DNA of 64,000 bases from Bacillus sp. NEB1478 (GTDB lineage: Bacteria > Bacillota > Bacilli > Bacillales > Fictibacillaceae): NCBI RefSeq assembly GCF_031582965.1, contig NZ_CP134049.1:3038001-3102000 (forward strand). The letters run 5' to 3'. The translations under genes and the position numbers were made by a program. Positions 8,375 through 16,136 of the stretch are shown here, piece by piece; position 1 is the first letter of the stretch; the number at the start of each line of letters is the position of its first letter. The notes below the pieces were generated by a model, which was given only the letters and a program-made list of their open reading frames with translations, had not been told where the DNA came from and made no database searches.

Positions 8375-9037
8375 TTATTGTTTATTCAGTACTTCAATCA
8401 TCCCGATAGCTACACTTCTGCTTGATTGAGGATTTTGACCTGTAATGAGGTTGCCATCCGTAACCGCGAAATCCTCCCATTTACCAGCTCGCTGAAATTC
8501 AGCTCCTAGTTCACGAAGCTTTGTTTCTAATAAAAACGGCACTTCCTTCGTCAACTGCATCTCTTCTTCCTCTTCATCCGTGAAAGCAGTAACAGTCTTT
8601 CCTTTTACGATTGGCGTACCATCTTTCAGGGTCGCCGTTGTCAGTCCTGCTGGTCCGTGGCAAACACTGCCGATAACTTTGTTCGTTTGTGCCATCTGGC
8701 TTACCACTTCTTTTAATTCCTCACTCTTTGGAAAATCAAAGACTGTCCCGTGACCACCCGGCAAGAAGATAGCGTCGTAGCTGACAGCATCTTCATTGCT
8801 AAGCTTTGCTGTATCCTCCAGAATCGATAAAGCTTCTTTGTATTCTTCCCGATCAACTCCTTCTAAGCTGTTGGGATCCAGCGGAATCTTGCCGCCTTGA
8901 ATACTTTTTACTGTTATATCATAGCCGCTTTGACGAAATTCATTAAATGGAACGGCATACTCTTCAAGCCAAAGTCCAGTTTTATTCGTTCCGATATTTT
9001 GGTGGTTTGTAACTACAATTAGAATTCTTTTTGACAT
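8375..9037 (-). CDS. DJ-1/PfpI (class I glutamine amidotransferase-like) stress protein
   Basis: A 220-residue DJ-1/PfpI superfamily protein closest in layout to Hsp31-type chaperones and glyoxalase III enzymes. The nucleophile Cys is in GSVCHGPAGL near residue 130, with His next to it, and IFLPGGHGTVFDFP carries the conserved Gly-Gly-His loop. Such proteins detoxify methylglyoxal or repair glycated proteins. It starts at ATG 9037. A sigma-B-like promoter (GTTTCA, 13 nt, GGGAAG) lies at 9072-9096, which would place it in the general stress response. The exact activity is not decided by sequence. Confidence 0.87.
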   Translation of the reverse strand: MSKRILIVVTNHQNIGTNKTGLWLEEYAVPFNEFRQSGYDITVKSIQGGKIPLDPNSLEGVDREEYKEALSILEDTAKLSNEDAVSYDAIFLPGGHGTVFDFPKSEELKEVVSQMAQTNKVIGSVCHGPAGLTTATLKDGTPIVKGKTVTAFTDEEEEEMQLTKEVPFLLETKLRELGAEFQRAGKWEDFAVTDGNLITGQNPQSSRSVAIGMIEVLNKQ

Positions 9038-9071
9038 ACACGCACTTCCTTTCTTTATCTACGGTTTCATT

Positions 9072-9096
9072 CTTCCCGATTTATTTTTTTTGAAAC
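9072..9096 (-). promoter_or_regulatory. Candidate sigma-B promoter
   Basis: Minus strand: -35 GTTTCA at 9096-9091 (5 of 6 against GTTTAA), 13-nt spacer, -10 GGGAAG at 9077-9072 (4 of 6 against GGGTAT), 35 nt before the DJ-1/PfpI start. Confidence 0.45.
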
Positions 9097-9108
9097 AAAA
9101 AGGGGTAT

Positions 9109-9140
9109 AAAAAAACTGACCATCTAAGTCGATAGTCAGC
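9109..9140 (-). terminator. Terminator of the first aldo/keto reductase gene
   Basis: Minus-strand stem CTGACTATC/GATGGTCAG (one G-T pair) followed by seven T. Confidence 0.75.
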
Positions 9141-9149
9141 ATCATATAG

Positions 9150-9995
9150 TTATTCAAACTGCTTATAAAATTCGGAATCGTCGGGATCTACGCCATTTCG
9201 CTTATTTTGATTCAGAGAAGAGATGCGCGACATTTCTTCTTCACTTAATTCAAAATCAAATATTTCACCATTTTCTTCAATTCGATGTTTTGTAACAGAT
9301 TTTGGGATTGTTACAACACCATTTTGAATGTCCCAGCGCAAAATAATCTGTGCCACACTTTTGTTATGTTTTTCTGCCATTTCTACTAAAACAGGTTCAT
9401 CGAAAATTTCACCTTTTAAAAGTGGACGCCATGCTTCAAGCTGAATGCCTTGGTCTTTACAATAGGATAATAAATCTTCCTGAGTAAGACGCGGGTGGTA
9501 TTCAACTTGATTCACCATCGGCTTGATCTGGGCATCAGCTATTAGATCTTCCAAATGGTGCTGTTTAAAATTACTTACACCAATCGCCTTTGCTTTTCCA
9601 TCTTGATAGATTTTTTCCACGGCTCTCCACGTTTCTTTGTACTTTCCAGGTACAGGCCAGTGAATCAGGTAAAGGTCGACATACTCAAGACCCAGCCTTT
9701 CTAAGCTCGCGTCCAATGCGGCAAGTGTCTGATCATAACCTTGATCAGTGTTCCAAACTTTTGTGGTGATAAAAAGATCTTCTCTTGGTACGCTGGATTC
9801 ACGGATAGCTTTCCCAACGCCTGTCTCGTTATCATAAAAACTTGCTGTATCAATGCTTCTGAAACCTGCATCGAGCGCCCATTTTATCGCTTGAACAACC
9901 TCTTCGCCTTCTTCGGCCTTGTATACACCTAGACCCAGCCACGGCATGTGGACACCGTTATGTAAAATCGCGCGATCATGAATACTGTTTACCAT
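9150..9995 (-). CDS. Aldo/keto reductase (AKR5-like)
   Basis: A 281-residue NADPH-dependent TIM-barrel reductase. The catalytic tetrad is visible: Asp in FRSIDTASFYDNE, Tyr in the same block, Lys in LFITTKVWN and His in LYLIHWPVPG. The C-terminal IPKSVTKHRIEENGEIFDF binds the cofactor adenine phosphate. Substrates in this family are often methylglyoxal and other aldehydes. It starts at ATG 9995 behind AGGAGG. A close paralogue is at 50936-51772. An oddity is EAWRPL, where the paralogue and the family have EAWSPL: the Ser of the NADPH pyrophosphate loop is Arg here. Confidence 0.93.
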   Translation of the reverse strand: MVNSIHDRAILHNGVHMPWLGLGVYKAEEGEEVVQAIKWALDAGFRSIDTASFYDNETGVGKAIRESSVPREDLFITTKVWNTDQGYDQTLAALDASLERLGLEYVDLYLIHWPVPGKYKETWRAVEKIYQDGKAKAIGVSNFKQHHLEDLIADAQIKPMVNQVEYHPRLTQEDLLSYCKDQGIQLEAWRPLLKGEIFDEPVLVEMAEKHNKSVAQIILRWDIQNGVVTIPKSVTKHRIEENGEIFDFELSEEEMSRISSLNQNKRNGVDPDDSEFYKQFE

Positions 9996-10089
9996 AAGAA
10001 TCCCTCCTTTCTGTTATTTTGGCATATTTTCAAAGCACTTTCTATTTTTTGAGCCGCCTCTGTCTGTCTAAAATATGTATATTGTTTAT

Positions 10090-10590
10090 CTAGATCAATC
10101 CTTTTAACCGTGCAAGCAGTAATCCATGTGCTAATTCACTGTCTTTCCAGGTTCCTTGTTCGATATTATAAAACGCTCGTTCAATCGGTATATGAAAAGA
10201 TTGAATGGAAGCTTCCTTTTTCTCTAGCTTCTGCTGCTGGTACTCAAGAATTTCTCGAGTAAAATATACGTGTGTAATCGTATTTGCCAGACAAGCACTA
10301 GGCTGGATACTCCCTAAAAATACGGTTTCGCCGCAAACGATCCCTGTTTCTTCTAAAAGCTCGCGTTTAGCGGCGTCTTCAGGATTCTCATCCAATTTCA
10401 TTCCCCCGCCTGGAAGCTGGATAATCACTTCATCTACAGCAGGGCGATATTGACTGATTAAAATTAAACTTTCGTCCTCTACGGCAACCATGACTGCTGC
10501 TTCATTCGGGTTTTCTTTTAAGGTTATTTTTCCAAATTCATCTTCGTAAACTTCTATATCTTTTTCTCTATTTTGATACACAAGTTCCAT
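10090..10590 (-). CDS. Nudix hydrolase, ADP-ribose pyrophosphatase-like
   Basis: A 166-residue protein with a full Nudix box at about residues 62-84 (G, then five residues, E, seven residues, RELLEETGI), which binds the catalytic metal. The preceding LISQYRPAVDEVIIQLPGGG segment resembles the ADP-ribose pyrophosphatase (NudF) branch, where the enzyme cleaves ADP-ribose to AMP and ribose 5-phosphate. Nudix substrates cannot be read from the box alone. It starts at ATG 10590 behind GGGGGA. It appears monocistronic. Confidence 0.87.
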   Translation of the reverse strand: MELVYQNREKDIEVYEDEFGKITLKENPNEAAVMVAVEDESLILISQYRPAVDEVIIQLPGGGMKLDENPEDAAKRELLEETGIVCGETVFLGSIQPSACLANTITHVYFTREILEYQQQKLEKKEASIQSFHIPIERAFYNIEQGTWKDSELAHGLLLARLKGLI

Positions 10591-10712
10591 TCAATCGTCC
10601 CCCAATTTCACAACTTTTGATTTTACATTATCCAAATTTGGAAAGATTTTCAATACATTAAAATTGGTAAATGTGTCCAATTGTTGTAAAATTAATAGTT
10701 GAAACAGCTATT

Positions 10713-10740
10713 GGGAACTTTTTCAGCCGTCATCTCGTAT
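10713..10740 (+). promoter_or_regulatory. Candidate ECF-type (sigma-W/M-like) promoter
   Basis: GGGAACTTTTTC at 10713 and CGTAT at 10736 are spaced like the AAC/CGT elements of Bacillus ECF sigma factors (17 nt between AAC and CGTA). The downstream gene encodes a small membrane protein, which fits an envelope-stress regulon. Assignment is by eye. Confidence 0.4.
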
Positions 10741-10780
10741 GTTAGTGATCATTTACTAGAGAAAAAGGGAGTATGCATCC

Positions 10781-11014
10781 ATGAAAAAATCACTAGGTAT
10801 TATATTAATCATTACATCATTTATTTTATGGGGATTTATTCTCGTCGTCCCTTTTTTATCGTTTAGCGGTACGACGAAGACTGTTCTTGTCACAATCTTA
10901 GTAATAGCCGGAGAAATAACATTTTGGCTGGGTGCAATTTTTGCCGGAAAAGACATTGTAAAAAGATTCATTCAAAACATTTGGCAGCGTATGAAAAAGG
11001 AAGAAGATCAATAA
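10781..11014 (+). CDS. Small two-helix membrane protein (transporter-suffix-domain-like)
   Basis: 77 residues with two predicted membrane helices (about residues 5-28 and 36-57) and a basic C-terminal tail. The spacing LGIILIITSFILWGFILVVP, FLSFSGTTK and GEITFWLGAIFAGK resembles the small protein family annotated as transporter suffix domain. Function is unknown. Start ATG 10781 is 9 nt after AAAGGGAG. An ECF-like promoter lies upstream. It is followed by another small gene with no clear terminator between. Confidence 0.65.
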   Translation: MKKSLGIILIITSFILWGFILVVPFLSFSGTTKTVLVTILVIAGEITFWLGAIFAGKDIVKRFIQNIWQRMKKEEDQ

Positions 11015-11077
11015 TCAAATTACTGAAATCCAATATTTGAAAGAAATGTAACCACCTATTTTAATAGAGTGGAAGAA

Positions 11078-11281
11078 ATGGATTCTAATATGCCTATGAC
11101 TGTCAAACTAGAAGATGGCACGTATGCCGATATACGGATAAACCGCGTAATTACAAAGGAACTTTTATGGTCTGATCAAAAAGAAAAAACACCGTATCTC
11201 ATTTCGTTCATTGTTACGGAGAAAACCAACAATCCATGGACGAAGGAAGACATGATTAAGATTACAGAATCGATGGAATGA
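11078..11281 (+). CDS. Hypothetical protein, 67 aa
   Basis: I do not recognise this small soluble protein. It is charged, reads as beta-rich (PMTVKLEDGTYADIRINRV, then YLISFIVTEK) and ends with an amphipathic helix. An in-frame GTG at 11069 would add three residues but has no binding site. ATG 11078 has weak AGAG at suitable distance. The stop is 20 bp before the convergent MFS gene end. Coding nature rests on codon pattern and protein-like composition. Confidence 0.5.
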   Translation: MDSNMPMTVKLEDGTYADIRINRVITKELLWSDQKEKTPYLISFIVTEKTNNPWTKEDMIKITESME

Positions 11282-11301
11282 CATAGATAAAGCCCGGCAG
11301 T

Positions 11302-11874
11302 TCAAGTCTGCACGGGCTTAGTTGTTTCATGGATCAAATTCATTGAAGACGACCTCATTAAAATGACAGATGAGATTACATACAAAAAAGAAGCCAGGTA
11401 AAACAAACTTCCAATCGTAAGAAAATCAATCAAATATCCAGTTGCAATTACTGCTCCCGCTCCCCATACACTCGTCCATAAATGATAGTTTCCTATTTTT
11501 TGTCCAATCTGTTTGCCTGTCGTTTGTCTCGATAACGCTGTTTTTTCAGTTGTTTTTTGAACCGCTCCCAAAATGCCCATCACGATTTGCAAAACATAGA
11601 GTGCGGTTATCGTCTCGATAATCGGGACGACGAGCATCATTACTGCCATTCCCCATGTGTAAAGCAGCAAAAGTGTCCGGTCACCTATTTTATCAGAAAG
11701 CCTCCCAATGACTGGGTGAACGACTGCACCAGTTAAAGCGAATAACCCGTATGCCAAACCAAATTGCGAATAGCTGTCTCCAATGTTCCGGATCAGCAGC
11801 AAATAAAACGGAAATACCATGGAGCTTGCTGTCATCAACAGACTTTGTGATGTTACGAATGTACGATAATTCAT
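11302..11874 (-). CDS. Half-size MFS-type membrane protein
   Basis: 190 residues with about six membrane helices. The loop GRLSDKIGDR is the MFS motif A between helices 2 and 3, so this corresponds to the N-terminal half of a normal 12-helix transporter (about 400 residues). No C-terminal half follows: the stop is 21 bp from a convergent gene. It overlaps the upstream FAD oxidase gene by 4 bp, so the two are co-translated. It may work as a dimer, or be a stable remnant. Cargo is unknown. Confidence 0.7.
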   Translation of the reverse strand: MNYRTFVTSQSLLMTASSMVFPFYLLLIRNIGDSYSQFGLAYGLFALTGAVVHPVIGRLSDKIGDRTLLLLYTWGMAVMMLVVPIIETITALYVLQIVMGILGAVQKTTEKTALSRQTTGKQIGQKIGNYHLWTSVWGAGAVIATGYLIDFLTIGSLFYLASFLYVISSVILMRSSSMNLIHETTKPVQT

Positions 11875-13310
11875 TTTCCATACCTCTCATAAAACAGATT
11901 TTTAAACCGTTCACCCGAATCCAGTTCACGTTTCTTCTCAAAAAACTCGTCAATTCGAGGGTAAGCATCACGCAGCTGCGACTTTGAAGGATACGAATAA
12001 TATGGCAAATAATAACTGCCGTTATGCTTTAATGTGATATCGATCATTTTTCGTACTATACTTTCCGTCTTCTTTGTCTCTTGTTTTGATCGTCCCTGGT
12101 TGATCAGCAGCACTAGAGCAAACATATCGTCTTTTGCATAAGACAGCACCGCATTCTCATCATGCTCGACATAGCGAATCGTAATATTTAAAAGGTTCAA
12201 ATCTTCCTTTCTTAACAAAATCCGAAGGTCATCCACATATGCCGTAAATTGGTCAACTGGTACAAAATATTCCTGCAGCACTTCGGTACGGTTCGCATTC
12301 TCATATTCCATAAATTCACTATCGGATCTCATTACATTATTTCGAGATTCATACTTTCCATCGTTATTGATGAAATACTTCTTTTGTGTATTCCATAAAA
12401 GATTCTTCCCCGTATCACTGTAACGTGATAATCCCAGCATAAATTTCGGAAGTGTCACAATCTTTTCTTCTTTTAAATCCTCATATTCTATTAATTTCTT
12501 TTGGTCATTTGCGAGCAAATAGTCTGTTACATACATTTCTTTCAAAAATGAATCAGGAGCAACTGATAATCTTGCAAGATGCATTCGTACAAACCGGTCG
12601 TTCTTCACATTCTCTTTAAAGTAGGCCGTATATTGTGAATAATCCAACTCCACTGTACGGTGCTGGTATAGCTCATCGTCAGCAAGCTGCAGTGTCACAT
12701 CAAGAATAACGCCAAAAAGCCCATAACCTCCAATCACGTAAGGAAACCACTCATTGTTTTCTTTCCGGCTCACATTAATGATCTCACCATCTGCTTTTAA
12801 TAAACGAAAAGACTCGACTGTATCCATTAATGAGCCATATCGAATATCCCTGCCATGAACATTTACACTAAGAGAACCGCCTATTGTAAAAATATTTTGC
12901 GATTGCATCACTTTTAACGATAAACCATATGGATTGATTTTCTTTTGTATATCAGCCCAAGTCGCACCGCTTTGAACCGTAATTTTCTTCGCTTTCGGCT
13001 GAAAGTCTAAAATCTGGTTGTAACTTTTCATATCAATCAAAGTACCGTTAGGGTAGAGTGTTTGCCCGCCTTGGCTGTGCTGCATACCAGCAATGGCAAT
13101 TGTTTCATCATTTCGAATTGCTTCCTTCATCCATTGCTGCAGTTCTTTCGTTGAACGGGTCGCTGGAACAATTTTCATCCTAGTCGGTAAAAGGTTTCCA
13201 GCATCTCTTACTGTATCTGTTTGCTGTTGGTTAGAGAACACATGCAGACTCGAAAATAATGCTGAACAATAGATCAAGACTGCAGCAACAATCCATCTCT
13301 TTTTCATCAT
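11871..13310 (-). CDS. Membrane-anchored or exported FAD-linked oxidase
   Basis: A 479-residue protein with an N-terminal hydrophobic segment (about residues 5-24) that should export or anchor it. A VAO-type FAD_binding_4 domain follows: ITVQSGATWADIQKKI (about 105-120), IGGSLSVNVHGRDIRYGS and YGLFGVILDVTLQL carry the usual FAD-contacting glycines. The family includes aldonolactone and DprE1-like sugar oxidases; the substrate is unknown. The start could be ATG 13310, ATG 13307 or TTG 13313; AGGTGG is 4 nt before the first ATG. A 22-bp palindrome ends 14 nt upstream of the coding region, which suggests direct repression. Confidence 0.82.
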   Translation of the reverse strand: MMKKRWIVAAVLIYCSALFSSLHVFSNQQQTDTVRDAGNLLPTRMKIVPATRSTKELQQWMKEAIRNDETIAIAGMQHSQGGQTLYPNGTLIDMKSYNQILDFQPKAKKITVQSGATWADIQKKINPYGLSLKVMQSQNIFTIGGSLSVNVHGRDIRYGSLMDTVESFRLLKADGEIINVSRKENNEWFPYVIGGYGLFGVILDVTLQLADDELYQHRTVELDYSQYTAYFKENVKNDRFVRMHLARLSVAPDSFLKEMYVTDYLLANDQKKLIEYEDLKEEKIVTLPKFMLGLSRYSDTGKNLLWNTQKKYFINNDGKYESRNNVMRSDSEFMEYENANRTEVLQEYFVPVDQFTAYVDDLRILLRKEDLNLLNITIRYVEHDENAVLSYAKDDMFALVLLINQGRSKQETKKTESIVRKMIDITLKHNGSYYLPYYSYPSKSQLRDAYPRIDEFFEKKRELDSGERFKNLFYERYGK

Positions 13311-13326
13311 CAACCCACCTGATTAG

Positions 13327-13348
13327 AATAGTGTAATATTACACTATT
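13327..13348. promoter_or_regulatory. 22-bp perfect palindrome, likely operator
   Basis: The half-site AATAGTGTAAT is followed directly by its exact inverted complement. It sits 14 nt upstream of the FAD oxidase start region, where a bound repressor would block transcription or sit at the promoter. No regulator gene is adjacent. The size suits a TetR- or GntR-like dimer. Confidence 0.65.
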
Positions 13349-13394
13349 ATTATAAAAGGAATCATGTTCACATGACAAGTAATATTTTCCAATT

Positions 13395-13428
13395 ATAAAA
13401 CGCCTAGAAAAATTCTAGACGTTTCTTT
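13395..13428 (-). terminator. Terminator after the MFS remnant
   Basis: Imperfect stem AAACG-CTAGAA/TTCTAG-CGTTT around a short A/T loop with T-rich ends on both strands. It is about 90 nt past the end of the truncated MFS gene and may also isolate the FAD oxidase. Confidence 0.6.
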
Positions 13429-13518
13429 TAAAGAGTACTTAAACTCGTTTGATTAATACGTACTATCCTCTCAGGAATCTTGCCCAAATTGTCAATCATT
13501 AACTCTACCAATGTTTTA

Positions 13519-13965
13519 CTATACCTGCAGGGAACTTTCATTCAAATGTGGTTTCGAGGTTCGGCCAATTTTCATAACAATCAAACTTGCCATTACACAA
13601 AACGCTCCTGCTGAAATAAAACTAAAGTAATAACTTCCCAGCATGTCATGCAGCAAACCTCCACTAAATGCTGCAATGGCTGCGCCTATTTGATGGGCTG
13701 CCATAATCCATCCAAACAATATGCCTGCTCTTTCTTTTCCGAATATATCTGAAGTTAATTTTATTGTAGGAGGTACGGTAGCCACCCAATCTAATCCGTA
13801 AAAAAAATTGATGGCGAGAGATAAAGAGACAACTGAGCGGTTCCAGCCAAAATCGTTTTCTAATGGAACCATCAAAACGCTGGGCATAGACCGAATGCCT
13901 GCGCCTACTATTAAAATACAAAACGTAATTGCAACCATAACCCACCCATAATGGATTTTCTTCAT
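13519..13965 (-). pseudogene. MFS transporter with large internal deletion
   Basis: The 148 codons keep the N-terminus of an MFS transporter (MKKIHYGWVMVAITFCI, then WNRSVVSLSLAINFFYG) and then join in frame to what reads as the C-terminal part (WVATVPPTIKLTSDIFGKE, FGWIMAAHQIGAAIAAFSGG). A normal member has about 400 residues and 12 helices, so helices 3 to about 9 appear lost, with the junction near FYG-LDW. It starts at ATG 13965 behind AAGGGGCG; an in-frame ATG at 13995 is less likely. A functional product is improbable. Confidence 0.75.
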
Positions 13966-14196
13966 ATGTACGCCCCTTGTTATCTGTCCTTTCATTCAAT
14001 ATAATCGGCAAATTACTATTTGTAAAATTGAAATAACTTATGTGAGTAATAGGGTTCATCTGCTTTAAAATGATTCTTGAGACTGTGAAAGCCTATCTAT
14101 TAAGTAATATTAAAATATAGAAGAAAAAGAATAAAAATGGTGATTTGTACAAGCACTCCCTTTACACTCTCATATAGTAATATGGGGGTGATATTA

Positions 14197-14574
14197 ATGA
14201 TTAAGAAAAAAAGATGCGAAAGTTCTTCTTCTAGCAGTTGTCATGGTAAAGGCGGCAACGGAGGAAAGGGTAAAGGCATGAGTGTAGGTGAATCTCCTAA
14301 CGGTAAAGGTTCAACTGCATCTGCTGGCAACGCAGGATCCGGAGATGGTTTAGTAAGCGGTCTTCGCTCTATCCTACAAAACGATTCAATTTCTCAGGGT
14401 CTTTCATCTAAAAAGAAAAAAAAGAAAAAAAAGAAATCGTCTGAACATAACGGTCCTCCTTGCACTAACAGTACTGATACTGGCGGCAACGGCGTCACTG
14501 ACGAAACTGACAACACTGACGGTAATGGTGGCGGTATAGCAATAGATTATTCACGTTTTGTAGTTTCAGACTAA
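14197..14574 (+). CDS. Low-complexity Gly/Ser/Lys-rich protein
   Basis: 125 residues from ATG 14197, preceded by GGGGGTGA. The N-terminus is MIKKKRCESSSSSSCHGKGG. The middle is Gly/Asn/Ser-rich, then come nine consecutive Lys encoded by a nearly pure A tract around 14410-14440, then a Thr/Asn/Gly-rich acidic tail ending SRFVVSD. Two Cys are near the N-terminus. Such composition is common in spore coat or exosporium proteins of Bacillaceae, but I recognise no family. The A tract is a probable slippage hotspot. Confidence 0.65.
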   Translation: MIKKKRCESSSSSSCHGKGGNGGKGKGMSVGESPNGKGSTASAGNAGSGDGLVSGLRSILQNDSISQGLSSKKKKKKKKKSSEHNGPPCTNSTDTGGNGVTDETDNTDGNGGGIAIDYSRFVVSD

Positions 14575-14578
14575 TATT

Positions 14579-14605
14579 GAAAAAGCCCCGGAGATCCGGG
14601 GCTTC
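14579..14605 (-). terminator. Terminator of the M20 amidohydrolase gene
   Basis: Stem AAGCCCCGGA/TCCGGGGCTT with a short loop; on the minus strand it is followed by TTTTTC. It also lies at the end of the convergent low-complexity gene. Confidence 0.82.
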
Positions 14606-14609
14606 CACG

Positions 14610-15812
14610 TTATTTCGTCACTTCCAATTTTTCTTCTGAGTTTTGTTTCAAGTAAGTAAGCGTTGCAGCTCCTAGTAAATTCGCTGCTATCAATAATGCA
14701 TCTTCATTAATTTTAAATTTAGGATGATGATGCGGATAGGTTTCTTCCCAAGTAACATCTTCAGCACCGGTAAAGAAGAAGGTTCCAGGGACTTTTTCTA
14801 GATAGTACGCGAAATCTTCGCCGCCCATTTGCGCCTCAATTTCTTCTAATTTAACAACTCCTGGAACCTTTCTTGCCACTTCAACGAAAAATTCAGTATC
14901 TTCCTTATGATTGACTACTGCAGGATAACCGCGCTTATAAATATATTCATAAGAAGCGTCAGCAGCAAGGCATGTTCCTTTTGCAATACGGTCGATTTCT
15001 TGCTCAATCGTCACCCTTACATCTTCTTTAAACGTTCGGGCAGTCCCTGTAAGTGTAGCTGTGTCCGCGATCACGTTGAAAGCATTCTTCGCTTCAAAAG
15101 CGCCAACAGATATTACCGCAGCATCCAGCGGATTAACCCGCCTGCTCACGATTTGCTGCAGATTGGAAACAAGCTGTGCTCCAATTACTATACTGTCTTT
15201 TGTTTTATGAGGCTGTGCACCATGACCGCCTTTTCCCTGCACTTTTATCGTAAATGAGTCTGCTGCAGCCATTACTGGACCTGTTCGGTAACCGACTGTT
15301 CCAGTTGGCATCGGCGCCCATAGGTGTGTACCGTAAATTACATCGACACCATCTAGACAACCGTCTTCAATCATAGGAACTGCCCCGCCTGGCGCCAATT
15401 CTTCTGCATGCTGGTGGATGAATACAACATTTCCTTCGAGTTCGTCTTTCATTTCAGTTAACACTTTTGCTAAAACAAGAAGTGTCGCGGTGTGACCATC
15501 ATGACCGCAAGCATGCATAACGCCCGGTACGTTCGATTTGAACGATAAATCTGTTTCCTCTTGTATCGGCAGTGCATCAAAATCAGCTCGCAAAGCAACT
15601 GTTTTACCAGGTTTGCCGCCTCTAAGCGTAGAAACTACCCCTCTTCCGCCTACAGACCTTCTTACGTCCAGCCCTAACTTTTCATGGTATCCTGCGATAT
15701 ATGCCGGCGTTTGTACTTCTTCAAATGAGAGTTCAGGATTTTGGTGAAGGTGCCTGCGAATTTCCACCATCTCATCTTTATAATTTGCTAATAGATTAAA
15801 TAATTGTTCCAA
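14610..15812 (-). CDS. M20 family amidohydrolase (metal-dependent amino-acid deacylase)
   Basis: A 400-residue M20D peptidase of the hippurate hydrolase/N-acyl amino acid amidohydrolase group, which cleaves N-acyl amino acids with two divalent metals. Metal ligands are visible in RRHLHQNPELSFEE (N-terminal block), HACGHDGHTA (about residue 98), HQHAEELAPGG (catalytic Glu) and the C-terminal HHHPKF. I choose the TTG at 15812, with AAAAGGGAGT 8 nt upstream; a longer reading to TTG 15860 has no binding site. It is monocistronic. The physiological substrate is open. Confidence 0.88.
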   Translation of the reverse strand: MEQLFNLLANYKDEMVEIRRHLHQNPELSFEEVQTPAYIAGYHEKLGLDVRRSVGGRGVVSTLRGGKPGKTVALRADFDALPIQEETDLSFKSNVPGVMHACGHDGHTATLLVLAKVLTEMKDELEGNVVFIHQHAEELAPGGAVPMIEDGCLDGVDVIYGTHLWAPMPTGTVGYRTGPVMAAADSFTIKVQGKGGHGAQPHKTKDSIVIGAQLVSNLQQIVSRRVNPLDAAVISVGAFEAKNAFNVIADTATLTGTARTFKEDVRVTIEQEIDRIAKGTCLAADASYEYIYKRGYPAVVNHKEDTEFFVEVARKVPGVVKLEEIEAQMGGEDFAYYLEKVPGTFFFTGAEDVTWEETYPHHHPKFKINEDALLIAANLLGAATLTYLKQNSEEKLEVTK

Positions 15813-16056
15813 ACCTGCCCACTCCCTTTTATTAAGATCTGCTATACTTCTCTTCGCCAAGACAATGGATTAGTCCTCGTTTAAACTGCATATTCAAACA
15901 TTTTTTCAAAACATTTAATTTACTAACATTTTACAAGTTGTTCTTTACACTTACAACTGGCATTTAAGAACACAACTTTTTTACTACAATCCAATTTACA
16001 TCTGCTCTCAACGCTATGTAAGGGTTTTCCATAACAGAATTTTCTCTCAAATTGAA

Positions 16057-16085
16057 TTTACCAGCCTCTTATATTCCGCTATAAT
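16057..16085 (+). promoter_or_regulatory. Predicted sigma-A promoter of the methyltransferase gene
   Basis: TTTACC and a perfect TATAAT (16080-16085) are 17 bp apart, 51 nt before ATG 16137. The remaining DNA of the 15813-16136 gap shows nothing else I can name. Confidence 0.5.
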
Positions 16086-16136
16086 GAATCTATTGTTTTG
16101 CTTTTCCTATTAAAAAGCAATAAAGGAGCGACCTTG

